DNA of 64,000 nucleotides. It comes from Orientallactaga sibirica (lineage: Eukaryota; Chordata; Mammalia; Rodentia; Dipodidae). Positions 47,099-57,264 of the stretch are shown here, piece by piece. The DNA is taken from contig JAEOAD010000031.1 in the NCBI GenBank assembly GCA_036365145.1, positions 12,310,001 through 12,374,000 on the forward strand. Direction: 5' to 3'. Every line of letters starts with the position of its first letter. Position 1 is the first letter of the stretch. The translations under genes were made by a program, and so were the position numbers. The notes under the pieces are model-generated. The model was not told the DNA's origin and did no database searches. It was given only the letters and a program-made list of their open reading frames with translations.

Positions 47099-47743
47099 CC
47101 CCTTGTGGCTAACCACCTGTTCATTCCTTCTTTTATAACAGAATCTCAGCAGAAGGTATAGAAACCCAGAATTAAGGTGTGTTCCTTGCTTTCCTTTCAG
47201 CTATGTATTTACTTGACACCATTCTGGACAAAAAGAAACTTTCTTTATTCATTATCTCTTCCTCCAGTCTAGTTCTTAGAATCTAGATGTGATGGGCCAT
47301 GTATAAAAGCTAGTTTCATCTTAGGGATGGCACGAAGATGAAAGGACCTGAATTTCTAAGCACTTTAGGGAGCAGCATAGCTAAACCAGCACTGGCTGCT
47401 TGCTTGGGGTTTGCACAAGAAAGAGAATAGAGTTTGTTTTCAATAAGTAATTGTCATTATGGGTTTACTGTCGCTTGCATTCAAATTAATCCAAACTAAT
47501 ATACTCATGTAGCCAAACTGACTAGTTTCTTGATCCTTCTGTAGGTCTCCCAGTTAGCTTTGTCAAGCCTGGGCCAAGAACTGGGAAGCATTCATGTATA
47601 GCCATTTGAAGCAGGAGAGATGTGGAAGAGAATTCCCAAAGGAACACTTTATAAGAAACTGAATTGAAGTCAGAGAGCTTTCACGGGTGCCCAGTGTTAT
47701 GCACTAACATGCAGCAGGCCAGCATTCTAATGAATGGTTTCCT
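47099..47743. other. Possible LTR remainder, then unique DNA
   Basis: A TATA-like word at 47131-47138 and 'ctttctttattcattatctc' at about 47239 would fit the end of an LTR. After about 47290 nothing is recognised. Confidence 0.35.
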
Positions 47744-47879
47744 CACCTCTTTTGAGACAAGGTCTGTCATTGGCCTGGAGCTTGTCAATTAGGCTAAACT
47801 GGCTGACCAATGAACCCAGGAATACAGCTTTCTCTTCCTCCCCTGTGCTGGGATTCCAAACGCATGCCACCATTTCTGG

Positions 47880-48081
47880 CTTTTTATTTATTTATTTACA
47901 GGGGGAGAGAGAGAGAGAGAATGGCCATGCCAGGGTCTCGAACCTCTGCAAATAAACTCCAGATGCATATGCCATGTCCTGTGTTTGGCTCGGGCTTTAC
48001 ATGGGTGCTGGGGAATCCTTAGGATCTGGATCCTTAGGTTTTGCAGGCAAGCGCCTTAGTTGCTAACCCATCTCTCCAGCC
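47880..48081 (-). mobile_element. DIP-like SINE (reverse) inside the B4
   Basis: A (TTTA)n tail, GA-rich stretch, 'aactccagatgcatatgcca' and 'aacccatctctccagcc'. The B4 word '(t)ctggc(a)ttttt' is repeated on both sides. Confidence 0.9.
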
Positions 48082-48098
48082 TCATGTCTGGCATTTTT

Positions 48099-48130
48099 TT
48101 TTTTTTTTTTTTTTTGAGATTTGGTCTCTC
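48099..48130 (-). mobile_element. Very short 5'-truncated B1 insertion
   Basis: Only poly-T plus 'gagatttggtctctc', the last bases of B1. A perfect 17-bp duplication, tcatgtctggcattttt, flanks it at 48082-48098 and 48131-48147, which shows it is a retroposition. Confidence 0.8.
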
Positions 48131-48229
48131 TCATGTCTGGCATTTTTATGAGGGTTCTGGAAAATCAAGCTCAGGTCTCCATTCTGCAAGGCAAGCACTT
48201 TACTGACTGAGCTACCTCCTCAACCCCTA

Positions 48230-49345
48230 AAATATATTTTTTAATTATTTTTTTATTGACAACTTCTATACTTACATACAAAAAACACATGATATTTCCT
48301 TCCCCTCCCCCATTCCACTTTAGAACTCCAGTCTCCATCATATCCCCTCCCTCTCTCCATTAGTCTCTCTTTTAATTTGATTTCATCATCCTTTTCTTCT
48401 GTTTTGAGGGTCTTGTGAAGGTATTGCTAGGCACTGCAAGGTCATGGATATAGAGGTCAATTTCTGTCGGGGCAGTTGCACTGTAAGAAGTCATACCCTT
48501 CCTTTGGCTCTTCCATTCTATCTGCCCCTCTTCTTCAATGGTCCCTGATCCTTGGAGAGTGTGAAAGAGCTGTTTCAGTGCTGGGCACTCCTCCATCCCT
48601 TCTTCTCAGCACCATGTTGCCTTTTGGGTCATCCCAGTGGTCATCGCCATCTGAAAAGAGAAGCTTCTCTAACCAGAAGTGAGAGTAGCATTAATATGTG
48701 AATATGAACATTAAGCATAGTGCTTTCAGGGCAGCTTGGTGGGAATGATATATACATTTAGTCAGACAAGAGCAGGCTTTATACCCCTATGGCTCATGAC
48801 CTCACCCACCATAGACTTTTACTTAGGTTTTTCAGTACCAGGTATATATTCCCTTCCGTAGAGAGGACCTTCAGTCCAATTATGGAGCAGTTGGTTACCC
48901 CAAGAGTAGACATGCCACCATTGCACCTGTTCAGTCATTGGGCCTGTATGGCCAAACTTGAATATTCAGTGTCCACTGTTTTCACTGCTGATGACTTCTG
49001 TCTCCCATATGGCTACATGTTTTTTCCAGCTTTCAGTTGGCTGTTCTATAAGGAGAAGGTTTTCTGCTCAGCGGCAGCTTGCTTTCTCAGTGACCTTGCC
49101 TCTCAGGCAAGAGATGTCTTCAGCAATAGGGTCTTACTATCTGTTTCTCAAGGGAAACCAAGGGCTTTGGCAAAAGCCTTTAATGTTTTGGAGGCTACCA
49201 GGGCCTCCTTGGCCAACAACTCACTGGAAGGTATCCCATCCTAGGTACTGAAAATTTTCTAGTAACAGTCTATAGCTTCTAGACGTGCCATTATTCAAAA
49301 AAGTAGGTTTTCATAGGTCTTATTCACAATATCTTGAATTTAGAT
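48230..49345 (-). mobile_element. L1 3'UTR, 5'-truncated (reverse)
   Basis: It aligns, reversed, with 53070-54141 over its whole length. Both share 'gacttctgtctcccata', 'ctcaaggtactgaa'-type words and the 3' terminus 'ttttttattgacaacttcta'. This L1 lineage has a 3'UTR of more than 1 kb. No ORF2 sequence remains in this copy. Confidence 0.85.
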
Positions 49346-49456
49346 TGACCCTCCCCATGCCCTTCTTTTACACATTCTCAGGACACATAAAATATATAAA
49401 TTTACAATCCAATAAATTACACCAAAAACAAAATCAGTAAGTACTTAGAACTTCAT

Positions 49457-49640
49457 GTTTGTTTGTTTGTTTGTTTGTTTGTTTGTTTGTTTGTTTGTTT
49501 TGAGGTAGGGTCTCACTCTAGCTCAGGCTGACCTGTAATTCACTCTGTATTCTCAGGGTAGCCTTGAACTTTCAGCAATCCTCCTACCTCTGCCTCCCAA
49601 GTGCTGGGTGGGATTAAAGGCGTGTGCCACCATGCCCAGC
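49457..49640 (-). mobile_element. B1 SINE (reverse) with (GTTT)n tail
   Basis: Eleven or so GTTT units (49457-49500), 'gaggtagggtctcactctag', and the end 'tgccaccatgcccagc'. A 5-bp internal repeat ('gctgggtgggatt') is present. Confidence 0.95.
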
Positions 49641-50858
49641 TTATTTTCCGTGCTCTAATAGTTTCTTTCTTTCTTGTGCATAGCTGGTGGAAATGCACTA
49701 TCATCATGTGCCATTTGCATCTCTTCCCAACTCTGGCTTCAGCAATGTGATGATGAAGATGATTTGAGGGTGGCCAGGCGGAAACAGGTATTGATTCTCC
49801 ATCACAGTAGACAATGTTGAGCCAGAATGGAATAAAAATCTTTAGCCCTTGGGACTTTCCAATTTCATTGAAATATCATGGAAAAAATGAAATAAAGTAA
49901 AATATGTGAGGGAGAATTTTAGAAGACAGGAGAGTTAGAATCTGATCCCAGCTTTGAAAGCAGTAGTGGGCAACTTTCCTGGACTCTTGATCATTTGGAA
50001 AACCCCAGTAGACTTCAAGCTTCATCAAAGGAGCTCCAGTACCTCATTCACGCCCTGCATCTCAGCTCTCAACACAAAACGCTGTCCACACACAGGGAGA
50101 ACAGGCTCTCTACCAATGCTTCCAGCTCTGGGAACAAATGTAGAGGCCCATCATCCAAACCAAGTCCAAGGGAAGTGACGCATATGGACCCAAGAGTGAC
50201 CAGCATGGGCCAGCCTCCTCAGTGCCTCAGGAAAAGAGTATCCTGCTGGACTCGGGGCAAGGTCTGGCAAGCTGAGAGGTCCGATTCAGAGCACACAGCG
50301 GCACTTTTATTGAAGCCCTGGCAAGAATCGTGTGAGGACATGCCCTTCTGTTCTCTGCTATCTGATACTGGACTTCGTGCTTTGCTTCAAAATTGTCTTT
50401 TGTCTCAACTGAAGGGTTTGTTACAATCCCAAGCAAAAAAAAAAAAAAAACCCTAAAACAATTTTTCCCACCTCTCTCTCTTCCAGCTCACTATGGAACA
50501 CATTTCCACACCCTCCCAATATCTCTTGCTGGTAATTCCAGAAACGTTTACAGCAATTGCCTGAGTATATTTCTTTCCTTTCCTTGGCTAAACTACAATT
50601 TTGCTATGTATGAAAATTACAAATGGAATGCAAATGTGCCCCTTTGCCTCTCCATATTGTTACCACCCTGATTTTGATTTAGAAAAAAAGAAAATGTGAC
50701 ATTTGTGAGAACACTCAAATGTAGTGTAAATTTCAAACAAAGAGGCAGGCTCTTTCAGCCATTGGAGGTGCAGACACATAGTAGTTTATTAATCTGCCCT
50801 TATTCTGATATCCTTCCTCTTTCTATAATCTGATCCTCCTGTCCTCCCCTCCCCAACA

Positions 50859-50902
<44 letters not shown>

Positions 50903-51264
50903 TCAATGATGATGAAGAGGCAAGACCATTACTGCTGTCTGAGAGAGTTCAAGGATATGCGGCACTAGATTAGAATTTGGGGTAATTATTATTTATTCTT
51001 AAGGGTTTTTTTTTTAATGATGCACTGATTGAAAGGACCACTTTTGCATGCGAGAAGATGAAAATGGAGATTTATGATTTCTTTCTCACAAATGATGAAG
51101 GCTGTGCAGAAGTGAAGATGTATTTGTTCTCCAGATCCCAACACACTGACACTAAGGAGATCTTGTAGGAATCAAAGAAGGCACTGCTTAGAATGCGGTT
51201 TTCTAGAACTGCCCAGAGTACTGGGCTGGATCTTGACAGTCCCAGGATATCAATGGCGGCATCT
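49641..51264. other. Intergenic, no gene seen
   Basis: Unique-looking sequence with a (CA)n at 50860-50901 and an A-run at 50435-50451. A 153-codon frame at 49995-50456 ends in the A-run and has no recognisable domain. Confidence 0.4.
50860..50901. repeat. (CA)n microsatellite
   Basis: An uninterrupted run of about 40 bp. Confidence 0.97.
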
Positions 51265-51415
51265 GAATTAGAATTCCCTCTCCCAACTGAGCCACCTTGG
51301 GCAACTGAGCCTTTTTGAGCCTCAGTTTACTGACACGGAAAATAGAGGTGATGTTATCTATATGTAAGAATGGCCAGGAGGGCCAACTAAGAGCAATAAC
51401 CACCAGTGTGCTTTG
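51265..51415 (-). mobile_element. MIR relic (reverse)
   Basis: 'gagccaccttgggcaactga' and 'gagcctcagtttactgacac' are the conserved core of MIR on the - strand. Confidence 0.7.
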
Positions 51416-51841
51416 CACTGGTGTGTGCTCATGAATGCTGGCACACTCCTACCCCTATATTACTTGTCCCTTCTCTCCCTAGTCAGTGTCTTGAATAAAT
51501 TATTATCAACATAGATCTAATTGCTCCCAAGAAGTAGTTCAAGTGAAAATTCTGCATAATTAGAGATAAGGGGAGTTTAGTGAGATATGTAAGTGGTAAT
51601 GTTGCAGGGTGTCCATAAATTGAGGCTCCAGATAATTTCTGTATCTTGGGGTTGGCAGCTGGAAGGGCAAACCAACCTTGGTCTGAGACAAGGAAATTCT
51701 GTGTGCCCACTGTGTGTCATCAGGCTTCTGCATGGTCTCCTCCTCCTCTAGCCCTCATTTATACAAACTTCCTGGGCCCTGTTTAGTTGTCCAAATGAAT
51801 AATATACTCTATTTATTTGAGTTTAAAATGTCAGTGTATGG

Positions 51842-52165
51842 TGACTAGAGCAAAGAGGCAACCTACAGAATAGTAGAAAATCTTTGCCAGCTATACATCT
51901 AACAGAGGATTAATATCCAGGATATACAAAGAACTCAGAACACTAAATAATAAGAAATAAAACAGCCCAGTTAAAAAATGGGCTATGGGGGCTGGAGAGA
52001 TGGCTTAGGGGTTAGTACCTGCCTCCTAAGCCTAAGAATGCCAGTTCAATTCTTCAGGTCCCACATTTCGCCAGACGCAAAGTGATGCAAGGGTGCAATG
52101 CTGCACTTGCCCACAAGGGGATGCAAGCATCTGGAGTTCATTCACAGCAGCTGAGAGGCTAGTGG

Positions 52166-52206
<41 letters not shown>

Positions 52207-54141
52207 TCTCTCCAAAAGGGGGGGGGGCTATGAAACTAAATAAAGGGTTCTCCAACGAAAAAATACATATGGCATATAAACCTAAAAAACTGTTCAACAT
52301 CCTTAGCCATAAGAGGAATGCAAATTAAAACTACTTTGAGACTCCATCTCACTCCTGTCAGAATGATTATCATCAAGAAAACAAATGACAATAAATGTTG
52401 GTGAGGATGTGGAAAAAGAGGAACCCTTCTACACTGTTGGTGGGGATGTAATCTGGTACAGCCATTGTGGAAATCAGTGTGGAGGTTCCAGAGACAGCTA
52501 AAAATAGATTTACCATGTGACCCAGCTATAGCACTCCTAGGCATATACCCTAAAGACTCTTCTCACTACCTTAGAGATACTTGCACAACCATGTTTATTC
52601 CCACTCTATTCACAGTAGCTAAGAAATGGAACCAGCCTAGATGTCCCTCAACTGATGAATGGATAATGAAGATGTGATACATTTACACAATGGAGTTCTA
52701 TTCAGTGGTAAAGAAAAATGAAATTATGAAATTTCAGGGAATGGATGGATCTGTTAAGGATTATACTAAGTGAGGTTATCCAGGCCCAGAAAGCTAAACG
52801 TCCCATGTTCTCTCTCCTATGTGGATCCTAGTTACAAATATTTAGATTTCTGTGTGAGGTGGAGTAAAAAAGTCAGTAGCAGAGGCCAGCAAGCTAGAAA
52901 AGGGCTATAGGGGAGGGAGAAGAAGGGAGGACTTAAGGGTACGGTATTATATATATGTAAGTAGCAAACAGTTTACTGGGGGTGGAATGGCCTAAGCAAG
53001 GTCAGGAGAAGAGGTTGAGTAAAAGAAGGGGGAGGGGAGGGTTAATCAAAATTCAGGATAGAATGAATAAGCCATATGAAAACCTACTTTTTTGGATAAT
53101 GGTACACCTAGGAGCCATAGACTATTACTAGAAAAACTTCAGTGCCAGAGATGGGATACCTTCCAGTTAGTTGTTGGCCAGGAAGGTCCCCAAACCATTA
53201 CAGACCATTGCCAAGGCTCTTGATTTCCCACAAGAAATAGATGGCAAGACTGTATTGCTGAAGATTCCACATGCCTGGGCTGCAAGATCACTGAGAAATC
53301 AAGCTGGGGCTGAGCTGAAAACTTCCTCCCTATAGAACAGCTGATGGAAAGCTGGAAAAAGCTGCACTTCATGCAGCCCTATGGGAGACAGAAGTCATCA
53401 GTGGTGAAAACAGTGGACATCACAAGCCTCAAGTTTGGCTAGCCAGGCCAAATGACCAAACAGGTGCAATAGTGGCATGTCTGTTATGGGGGAGACAAAC
53501 TGCTCTCTAAGTGGACTGAAGATTCACTCTATGGGAGGGAATTCATACCTGGTACTGAAAACCTAATCAAAAGCCTATGGTGGGGGAAAGTCATGAGTCT
53601 TAAGAGTGTAACACCTGCTTTTGTCTGGCTAAATGCATATATTATGTTCACCAACCTGCCCTGAAAGCACTTTACTTAATGTTCATACCCATATATTAAT
53701 GCTACTCTCACTTTTGGTTAGAGAAGCTTCTCTTTTCAGATGGTGGTGACCACTGCGATGACCTAAAAGACACCACAGTGCTGAGAAGGTGTGAGAGAGG
53801 AGTATTCAGCACTGAAACATCTCTACCACACCTTCTAAGGCTCAGGGTCCACTGTGGAAGAGGTAGCAGAAAGAATGTAAGAGCCAAAGGAAAGGTAGGA
53901 CTGCTTACAATGCAAATGTCCAGACAGAAATTGGCCTCAATATCTTTAACCTCACAGTGCCTAGAACTACCTTCATAAGACTCTCATAATAGGAGGAAAA
54001 GATGATGACATCAAAATAAAAGAGAGACTAATGGAGAGAGGGAGGGGAGATGATGGAGAGTGGATTTGTGAAGGGGAGAGTAGGGAGGGGAGAATTATCA
54101 TGGTTTATTTTCTGTAAGTAGGGAAGCTATCAATTAAAAAA
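51842..54141 (+). mobile_element. L1: ORF2 end plus long 3'UTR
   Basis: ORF2 C-terminal sequence runs from 'aggcaacctacagaatagta' through 'gagactccatctcactcctg' and 'ctgatgaatggataatgaag' to about 52840. A 1.3-kb 3'UTR follows, with two polypurine G-rich tracts (52999-53045 and 54030-54095), ending 'tcaattaaaaaatatca'. It is 5'-truncated, and frame breaks in ORF2 show it is inactive. A DIP SINE splits it at 51988-52224. Confidence 0.9.
51988..52224 (+). mobile_element. Long-form DIP-like SINE inside L1
   Basis: 'gggctggagagatggcttag' with the extended middle 'gatgcaagggtgcaatgctg', a (TC)n stretch at 52169-52203 and a G-run at its end. The duplication gggctatg lies at 51980-51987 and 52225-52232. 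Confidence 0.9.
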
Positions 54142-55043
54142 TATCAGTGGATGATAATAACTTTGGGAATACTGACATTCCAGTATCCTACATTTTAACC
54201 AAAACATTTGATAGCTTGGCCTAATGAAATGATGGCTGAGTGATGTCACAGTTTCCTGGGAAAACTAAAGCAGGACTTGCTTAAACAGAGGGAGGGACTA
54301 GACAAAGAGAGGGGGTCAAGCATTTGGCATATGGCAGTCCGTCACTTACTGCCAACCTGGTTGTTCTTCCTTATTCCAAACTCCAAGAACAAACTCAGAC
54401 GGTGGAGTTAGGGAATGTGCCCAGGTCACAGTGAAAGAAGCTCACCCCAGAAGTCTGCAACCACAGTGCTTCCAGCAGTAGTCTCTGGTCAGTGATCACA
54501 AAGGATACCCCCTCACCCTCTACATCAATTCAATCCTCAAAGGCTCTCTCTTCAAGAGCCTCTACATTGTTAAGTTAGCTCCGTTTCCCTGCAGAGGTGC
54601 CTGTAAGACTCTGCTTGAGAGCTTGGGTACAAGGATTTCTCTGTAGAGAATGGAACTGTTCAGTATGAGTTTCCACTGCTTGCTGGACACTCATTATGAT
54701 TTCTTCTTGATGGGTGCAAAGGAGGAATGGTGCTGAGCCAGGGAAGAGAGAATGGGTCTGGACAGAAAATGGAAAGTCTCCACTGTGATAGTGTTTGTGG
54801 TGATGAGGTGTGTCTGACCTGAAGAACTGAGAACTGTGACAATACCCCCACAACACTCCATACAGTCAGAGTATTATAGGTGGAGAAAAGGCAGAGGACA
54901 AGAGAATGAGGGCCAGTTGCTTTCTTCACACTCTTTCTGGTAATCTTATTAATCAATTACAAACTTCTCGGGTATTCTACCATAACTCACATCCCATGTC
55001 AACATTAGGTTCATACACATCTGGCTTCTTCCTGAACAAAAGG
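54142..55043. other. Unique intergenic stretch upstream of ST8SIA2
   Basis: No repeat was recognised. It marks the start of an 8-kb zone free of rodent SINEs. Confidence 0.4.
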
Positions 55044-55057
55044 CCACTAGAGGGCAG
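55044..55057 (+). promoter_or_regulatory. Predicted CTCF site, perfect core
   Basis: CCACTAGAGGGCAG fits all 14 positions of the core consensus CCASYAGRKGGCRS, in forward orientation toward ST8SIA2. It lies 2.1 kb upstream of the start codon. Binding itself is predicted, not shown. Confidence 0.6.
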
Positions 55058-55059
55058 GA

Positions 55060-55150
55060 AATGAAGTGCGTCTTGTCATCTCCAGCCCCCAGCACAGAAC
55101 CTGGCACGTGGTAGGTAGGTGCTCAATAAATGCTGATGGGCAATGGAGTG
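55060..55150 (-). mobile_element. L2/MIR 3'-end relic
   Basis: 'ccagcacagaacctggcacg' followed by 'ggtgctcaataaatgctgat' is the conserved end shared by L2 and MIR. Confidence 0.65.
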
Positions 55151-56549
55151 AATAGAGAAAATCAAGACAAAATGTTACCAAGAACAACTAACACTTCCAA
55201 AATCACCCAGCAAGCAAGATAGAGGGAGAGATGTATTCTAGGCATTTGGAGGTCTTGGAGAAAGGGTGATTAGACTACCTGAGCAGTCACACTGACGCAA
55301 AACCTACTTGTGATGTCTGGCCTCTACTTCGAATGGACAAAAAGAGTGACGTTTGACATGGGATTCAACATCAGAAAGTCTCACCAGAGGGAACAAGTGT
55401 CTTTCTCGGGGAGCTCACTGGAGAGGGAGTAGAAAGAAGTACATGGCCTTTGCAAAGGGAGGGAAGGAGGGAAGTGCTGGGTTAGGATGCGCACATCACT
55501 CCCACGCTCAGACAAGGTCGAGGCCTCTGCAGAACTTTTCCCTCTTCTCTGTAGGCAGGAACTCCTGTAGGAACTCCTCCTGCAGGGGAGAGAGTATCCT
55601 GGCTCCCAATGCTAGCAAAGCCAGAAACCTCCCCCCACACACCCCCCCACACACACCCCAGCATAGAAGCCTCCCTCCTGCCTCCCCACAAGGAAGCAGA
55701 AGGATTCTGGGCACAAGCAGCATGGTCCTGGCTTGGAAAGGAAAGGGGCCCTCTTATCCTCCCAGCCTTGGCCCTGGAGACACCTGGATGCTGCCAGTCC
55801 CCAGCTCCCTCTCGGCTTTCCTGGTGACACTACCAATCTGCCATTTCCCTTCATGGACAGGTGCTTCCCAGACAGGTAGGGACATCTCATGCGGTTTCCC
55901 CAACAGGACTCCTCTCTCCACACTCAAACTTCTAGGAGCCTTTCCTAAGGCTCACAATCATTTCTGAAAAGTTATATTTTCTTATATCAAGAATTGTTAC
56001 AATCAGTGTGTGCGGGGGGTGTAATTATCTCATTTCAATAAAACTTAATGGGACTCTTGCCACTCCAGGCTATTGGTTGGTACAAAGTACAATTTGAGCT
56101 GGACTGTCTGAGGCTGGGAAAGCATAGATTGTTCAGCACGGGGGCATTACCCCTTGTGGGAGCCATATTTTTCTAGGAGGATTTTTGATCATGATAGGAC
56201 TCCAGGGGGTTATTGATCTGGCTGTAAAAGAGCTAGTGCTGGGGAGAGGAAACAGACAGGGACTCAGTGCCATCAGAGCCAGGCAGTGGGTACTGTGTCT
56301 ACTCGCTGTGGAGGTAAGAATACACAGAGGAGAGAGGGGGACTAGCCATGCCCTGGAGCAGTTGAGACAGCTTCAGGCACCCAGTCTTGGGTTTATAAAT
56401 GGACGGAGATGACCGCCTGGAGGAAATGGTATTTTGCACGCTAAGCATCTAGCTCACAGATTGCTGTGAGCGTCGCTGCTGAAGTTGGCCACTCTTGGAC
56501 ATTTCTTCTGCTCTTCTTTCTCCCACTTCTCCTGCTGAAACATCAGCAG
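55151..56549. other. Upstream flank of ST8SIA2
   Basis: No interspersed repeats were seen except a C/CA-rich low-complexity run at 55629-55661. 56020-56240 contains an inverted CCAAT box (ATTGG at 56072-56076), TAATTA-type and 'ttattgatc' words, and could be a distal promoter or conserved element. A 204-codon frame at 55353-55967 lacks an ATG start and any known domain. Confidence 0.4.
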
Positions 56550-56742
56550 AGCTGAAACCGCGTCGTCGTCGCCGGCGCCGCGTGCTGCGGGCTGTCCCCA
56601 GGTGTTAGTCTTTGTGTCGGGAAAACTTTGAGACGAGGCGAGGGCGCTGGACAAAGACAGGTCCGGGGAGCAAGCGGGGTGCGCGGCAGGCGGTCCCCTC
56701 GCTCTTCCTGGGGCTCAGCCGGCGGCTACCTGGTCTTTCTGT

Positions 56743-56766
56743 ATGCCTGGAGCCCAGCATTCGTAG
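56743..56766 (+). other. Possible 7-codon uORF
   Basis: ATG at 56743 is followed by six codons and TAG at 56764-56766. It is the last ATG before the ST8SIA2 start 400 bp downstream, and no other ATG occurs between them. It matters only if transcription starts upstream of it, which is unknown. Confidence 0.3.
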
Positions 56767-56905
56767 GCCGGGAGTGGCAGGCTCCCCGCGGGCGGCGGGC
56801 GGAGGGCGGCGGGCTGGACGCTGGAGTTAGAGGGAGGAGGCGAGCCGAGGCGCCGAGCGGAGCTGTCAAACTGCGCGCGGAGCGAGGCGCGGGCCGCCGG
56901 GCGGA

Positions 56906-56939
56906 GGGGGGAGGGAGGGCCGGGGAGGGGCGGGGCGGG
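56906..56939 (+). promoter_or_regulatory. Sp1 GC-box cluster with G-quadruplex potential
   Basis: Seven G-runs of three or more (56906-56911, 56913-15, 56917-19, 56922-25, 56927-30, 56932-35, 56937-39) are separated by one or two bases. The consensus Sp1 box GGGGCGGGGC lies at 56927-56936, overlapped by GGGCGGG at 56933-56939. The cluster is about 230 bp upstream of the start codon. Confidence 0.7.
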
Positions 56940-57166
56940 CAGGAGCCGAGAGGGAGCGAGCGGGCTCGCCGCACCCGAGCCACCCTGGTCTGTCGCCGTC
57001 GCCGTCGCAGTCGCCGCCGGCCCGGACTCGCCCGGAGCGCGGGGTGTGTGCCCAGGCTGCCTGCGCGTGGCGCGCGGAGGCTCGGCGCCCGCCGCTCCGC
57101 CCTCCGACCCCCGCTCCGAGCGCCGCCGGCCCGCGCGAGCGGCTCCCGCCGGCCGCCGACCCCGCC

Positions 57167-57264
57167 ATGCAGCTGCAGTTCCGGAGCTGGATGCTGGCCG
57201 CGCTCACGCTACTCGTGGTCTTCCTCATCTTCGCGGACATCTCGGAGATCGAAGAAGAAATCGG
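57167..57264 (+). CDS. ST8SIA2: ST8SIA2 coding exon 1 (N-terminus of polysialyltransferase STX)
   Basis: ST8SIA2 is the alpha-2,8-sialyltransferase that builds polysialic acid on NCAM in the Golgi, mainly in developing brain. The exon encodes 32 complete codons plus two bases of codon 33. The peptide begins MQLQFRSWML and continues into the acidic end EIEEEI, identical as far as I recall to the human and mouse protein. Residues 1-7 form a short cytosolic tail with Arg6. Residues 8-23 are a hydrophobic signal anchor of a type II membrane protein, and from Asp24 the lumenal stem starts. The catalytic sialylmotifs lie in later exons, outside the window. The ATG has a G at -3 and is the first ATG for 400 bp. 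Phase at the donor is 2, giving a Gly codon split GG|N, as expected before the family's next residue Asn. The gene is partial only because the window ends in intron 1. Confidence 0.97.

Larger units (their letters stand above)
47744..48228 (-). mobile_element. B4 SINE (reverse) carrying two later SINEs
   Basis: Left part 'cttttgagacaaggtctgtc' to 'acgcatgccaccatttctgg'. Right part 'ttatgagggttctggaaaat' to 'tgagctacctcctcaacccc'. The DIP and mini-B1 between them are later insertions. Confidence 0.85.

Noticed and set aside
48789..49244. 151-codon + strand frame in the L1 3'UTR
   Set aside because: It is in a different frame from the one shared between the two L1 copies, and no comparable frame is seen in the 53-kb copy.
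55353..55967. 204-codon + strand frame
   Set aside because: It starts at TTG, is Ser/Pro/Arg-rich, crosses a C/CA low-complexity run and shows no recognisable domain.
56132..56140. Half of a REST/NRSF site (TTCAGCACG) upstream of ST8SIA2
   Set aside because: The right half-site is absent at the usual spacing, so it is not a credible RE1.
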